From an uncultured Muribaculaceae bacterium (GTDB lineage: Bacteria; Bacteroidota; Bacteroidia; Bacteroidales; Muribaculaceae), in contig CAJUMR010000030.1 of assembly GCA_910587475.1 (NCBI GenBank), positions 1-33,043 of the forward strand: 33,043 nucleotides of DNA, given 5' to 3'. The notes beneath the pieces are model-generated. The model saw nothing but the letters and a program-made list of their open reading frames with translations, was not told the DNA's origin and searched no databases. Numbering within the stretch: the stretch's first letter is position 1; every line of letters begins with the position of its first letter. Position numbers and translations under genes: made by a program. Positions 31,916 to 33,043 of this stretch are shown here, in pieces.

Positions 31916-32290
31916 ATGACAAAGTTAAAAGCATTACCATTCATTGCCGCTATTGGCATTGCCGCAACTGGAATTAGCTTGCAAGCAACAGTAGATCACA
32001 AAAGTAATCTTATTTTATCTAATTTGGATGCTCTAAACGATTCGATTGATACATTCGAATGTCCGACTCTTTATGACATTCCACATGCCTCTCTCGAACT
32101 CTTCTCGGAAATTCACAAAGTCACTTGTACTAATGAAAAGGCGATATCGGTATTTGGCTATACTCTCCCGGGAAAATATATTGTTGGGAATACATATTCA
32201 GTGTCAATTTCAGGATTAAAATGTATCGAGGGTAAAAAAAATGTGTGTTGCAACCCTGAAAAACAATATGCATCCGTTGAAGTTCTTTAA
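31916..32290 (+). CDS. NVEALA-family small Cys-rich secreted protein
   Basis: The 124-residue protein has a hydrophobic leader (about residues 4-24) followed by NLILSNLDALN (residues 31-41). This corresponds to the LxLxNVEALA signature of the Bacteroidales NVEALA family, with NLDALN at 36-41. The mature part holds five cysteines (49, 71, 103, 111, 112), including an adjacent pair near the C-terminus, so disulphides or metal binding are likely. DSI at 42-44 fits the Bacteroidetes O-glycosylation motif D(S/T)(A/I/L/V/M/T), right after the signature. The function of the family is unknown. It lies 43 bases after copy B and 2 bases before the propeller gene. Confidence 0.8.
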   Translation: MTKLKALPFIAAIGIAATGISLQATVDHKSNLILSNLDALNDSIDTFECPTLYDIPHASLELFSEIHKVTCTNEKAISVFGYTLPGKYIVGNTYSVSISGLKCIEGKKNVCCNPEKQYASVEVL

Positions 32291-32292
32291 TC

Positions 32293-33043
32293 ATGCAAAT
32301 AAACTTTTTTAAAATTGGTATCATTACCTTGCTGCTATCCCTCGCTTCCTGCGCCAAGCAAGATAGTGTGCAAAGCGACGATGTCGCTATTAAAATTAAT
32401 CTGGACAGTCTTACCTATGTCGATGACAACGGTGAGTTTTCCCGATACTTCGATACCATCGAGTTCTGCAGCCTCGAGCAGACACCTGATTGTTTGCTTG
32501 GTAGAATAAAGAAAGTCGTCGAAACAGATTCCATAATTTATGTAATGGATAAAACTGAGGAAGCGGATGATATATTCGGTGGAGAAAAACGGCTTTTTGC
32601 TTTCGATAAAAACGGCAAGTTCAAATATCAGGTTTCCCGAAAAGGGGGAGGTCCCGGAGAGTATCAGTATATGGATGCATTCTGTGTTGCGTCAGATAGT
32701 GTCTATATTATGGATCGAAATAATAGGTTCTTATGCTTCGATTCCTCGGGCAAGTATGTCAAGACAAGCAAAGAGATGAGCCCTGGAGAAAACGTCAACC
32801 ATATCAGCATCAAGGATATCCAACCGTTTGGTCCTGACGGTGGCTTCGTCGCATCTGCAAACTATTCAAGTTACAATACCGCAGTAGTCGACTGTATCTA
32901 CTATCCGTTCTCCGGTAAGGAATTCGTTCCATTGCTCGAAAACCCGTTTGATACGGATGACTTTTTTGTAAGTTACACCGGCAACGCGCCTATGCTGACC
33001 GACAGCTTCGGCAACATGGTCATGACAAGAGCCTATTCTCCGT
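32293..33043 (+). CDS. 6-bladed beta-propeller lipoprotein (cut by window end)
   Basis: An ATG at 32293, two bases after the NVEALA stop, opens a frame that stays open to the end of the window (250 codons seen). A lipoprotein signal ends in lipobox LASC (Cys20). The next residues match the Bacteroidales 6-bladed beta-propeller family: FDTIEFCSLEQTPDCLLG, IKKVVETDSIIYVMDK, the hallmark SRKGGGPGEYQYMDAF, then repeated DSVYIMDRNNRFLCFDSSGK and GGFVASANYSS blades. Members are predicted surface or periplasmic lipoproteins commonly paired with NVEALA genes. About one third of the gene is probably missing to the right. GC content rises again compared with the three genes before it. Confidence 0.85.
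   Translation, partial: MQINFFKIGIITLLLSLASCAKQDSVQSDDVAIKINLDSLTYVDDNGEFSRYFDTIEFCSLEQTPDCLLGRIKKVVETDSIIYVMDKTEEADDIFGGEKRLFAFDKNGKFKYQVSRKGGGPGEYQYMDAFCVASDSVYIMDRNNRFLCFDSSGKYVKTSKEMSPGENVNHISIKDIQPFGPDGGFVASANYSSYNTAVVDCIYYPFSGKEFVPLLENPFDTDDFFVSYTGNAPMLTDSFGNMVMTRAYSP

Noticed and set aside
1..33043. CRISPR array, tRNA, rRNA or insertion sequence
   Set aside because: No regular spaced repeats, tRNA-like cloverleaf, rRNA stretches or transposase motifs were noticed on either strand.

Overview
This window comes from the chromosome of a gut-type Bacteroidales bacterium, and the family Muribaculaceae is my best guess. Four things point there. Genes lack Shine-Dalgarno sites and are preceded by the Bacteroidetes promoter pattern (TTTG or a near match, about 19-20 bases, then TAnnTTTG). 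Several families are typical of the phylum: NVEALA, DUF3244, DUF5106-thioredoxin, DUF3332, DUF1573 and 6-bladed beta-propeller lipoproteins. Most of the window is moderately GC-rich, while the last 4.5 kb is clearly AT-rich. No rRNA, tRNA, transposase or CRISPR array is seen.

Layout. 250-1293 is galE with its own promoter and terminator. 1461-8636 is a tight same-strand run: a membrane-anchored coiled-coil protein, an MgtC-like protein, a CPA2 cation:proton antiporter with two RCK_C domains, a PurM-type enzyme, an MltF-like lytic transglycosylase lipoprotein (TTG start) and a DUF3332 lipoprotein, closed by a strong terminator. 8731-9660 on the minus strand is an Abi_2 (AbiD/AbiF) defence-type HEPN protein with a long hairpin just before its start codon. 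metK (10175-11467) follows a roughly 210-base leader that carries a SAM-II riboswitch. Then come a secreted serpin lipoprotein and a NapH/NapG-like iron-sulphur membrane protein. A tightly overlapping operon, thyA-folA-(binding protein)-(FecCD permease)-(ATPase), joins deoxythymidylate/folate synthesis to a metal-chelate type importer. A DUF5106-thioredoxin gene converges on it with overlapping stop codons.

19890-25525 encodes a complete tripartite exporter: a MacB/LolD-type ATPase, two different FtsX-type permeases, an HlyD adaptor and a TolC-like outer membrane channel, with a promoter and a terminator. 25670-28295 holds a possible 29-codon ORF, an unusual signal peptidase I and an O-antigen-ligase/Wzy-like membrane protein with a TPR-like tail, each overlapping the next start as ATGA.

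The right end (28296 to the edge) is the accessory part. After an AT-rich 876-base gap with short tandem half-site repeats and an orphan promoter come a DUF3244 protein and then a four-gene AT-rich operon: a thioredoxin-DUF1573 lipoprotein, a second Wzy/O-antigen-ligase-like protein clearly paralogous to the one beside lepB, a Cys-rich NVEALA small secreted protein, and a 6-bladed beta-propeller lipoprotein cut by the window end. This set is the best candidate for an undescribed system: a dedicated membrane transferase or polymerase, an envelope redox or assembly lipoprotein, a small secreted protein and a surface propeller. The grouping is visible in the sequence; its function is inference.
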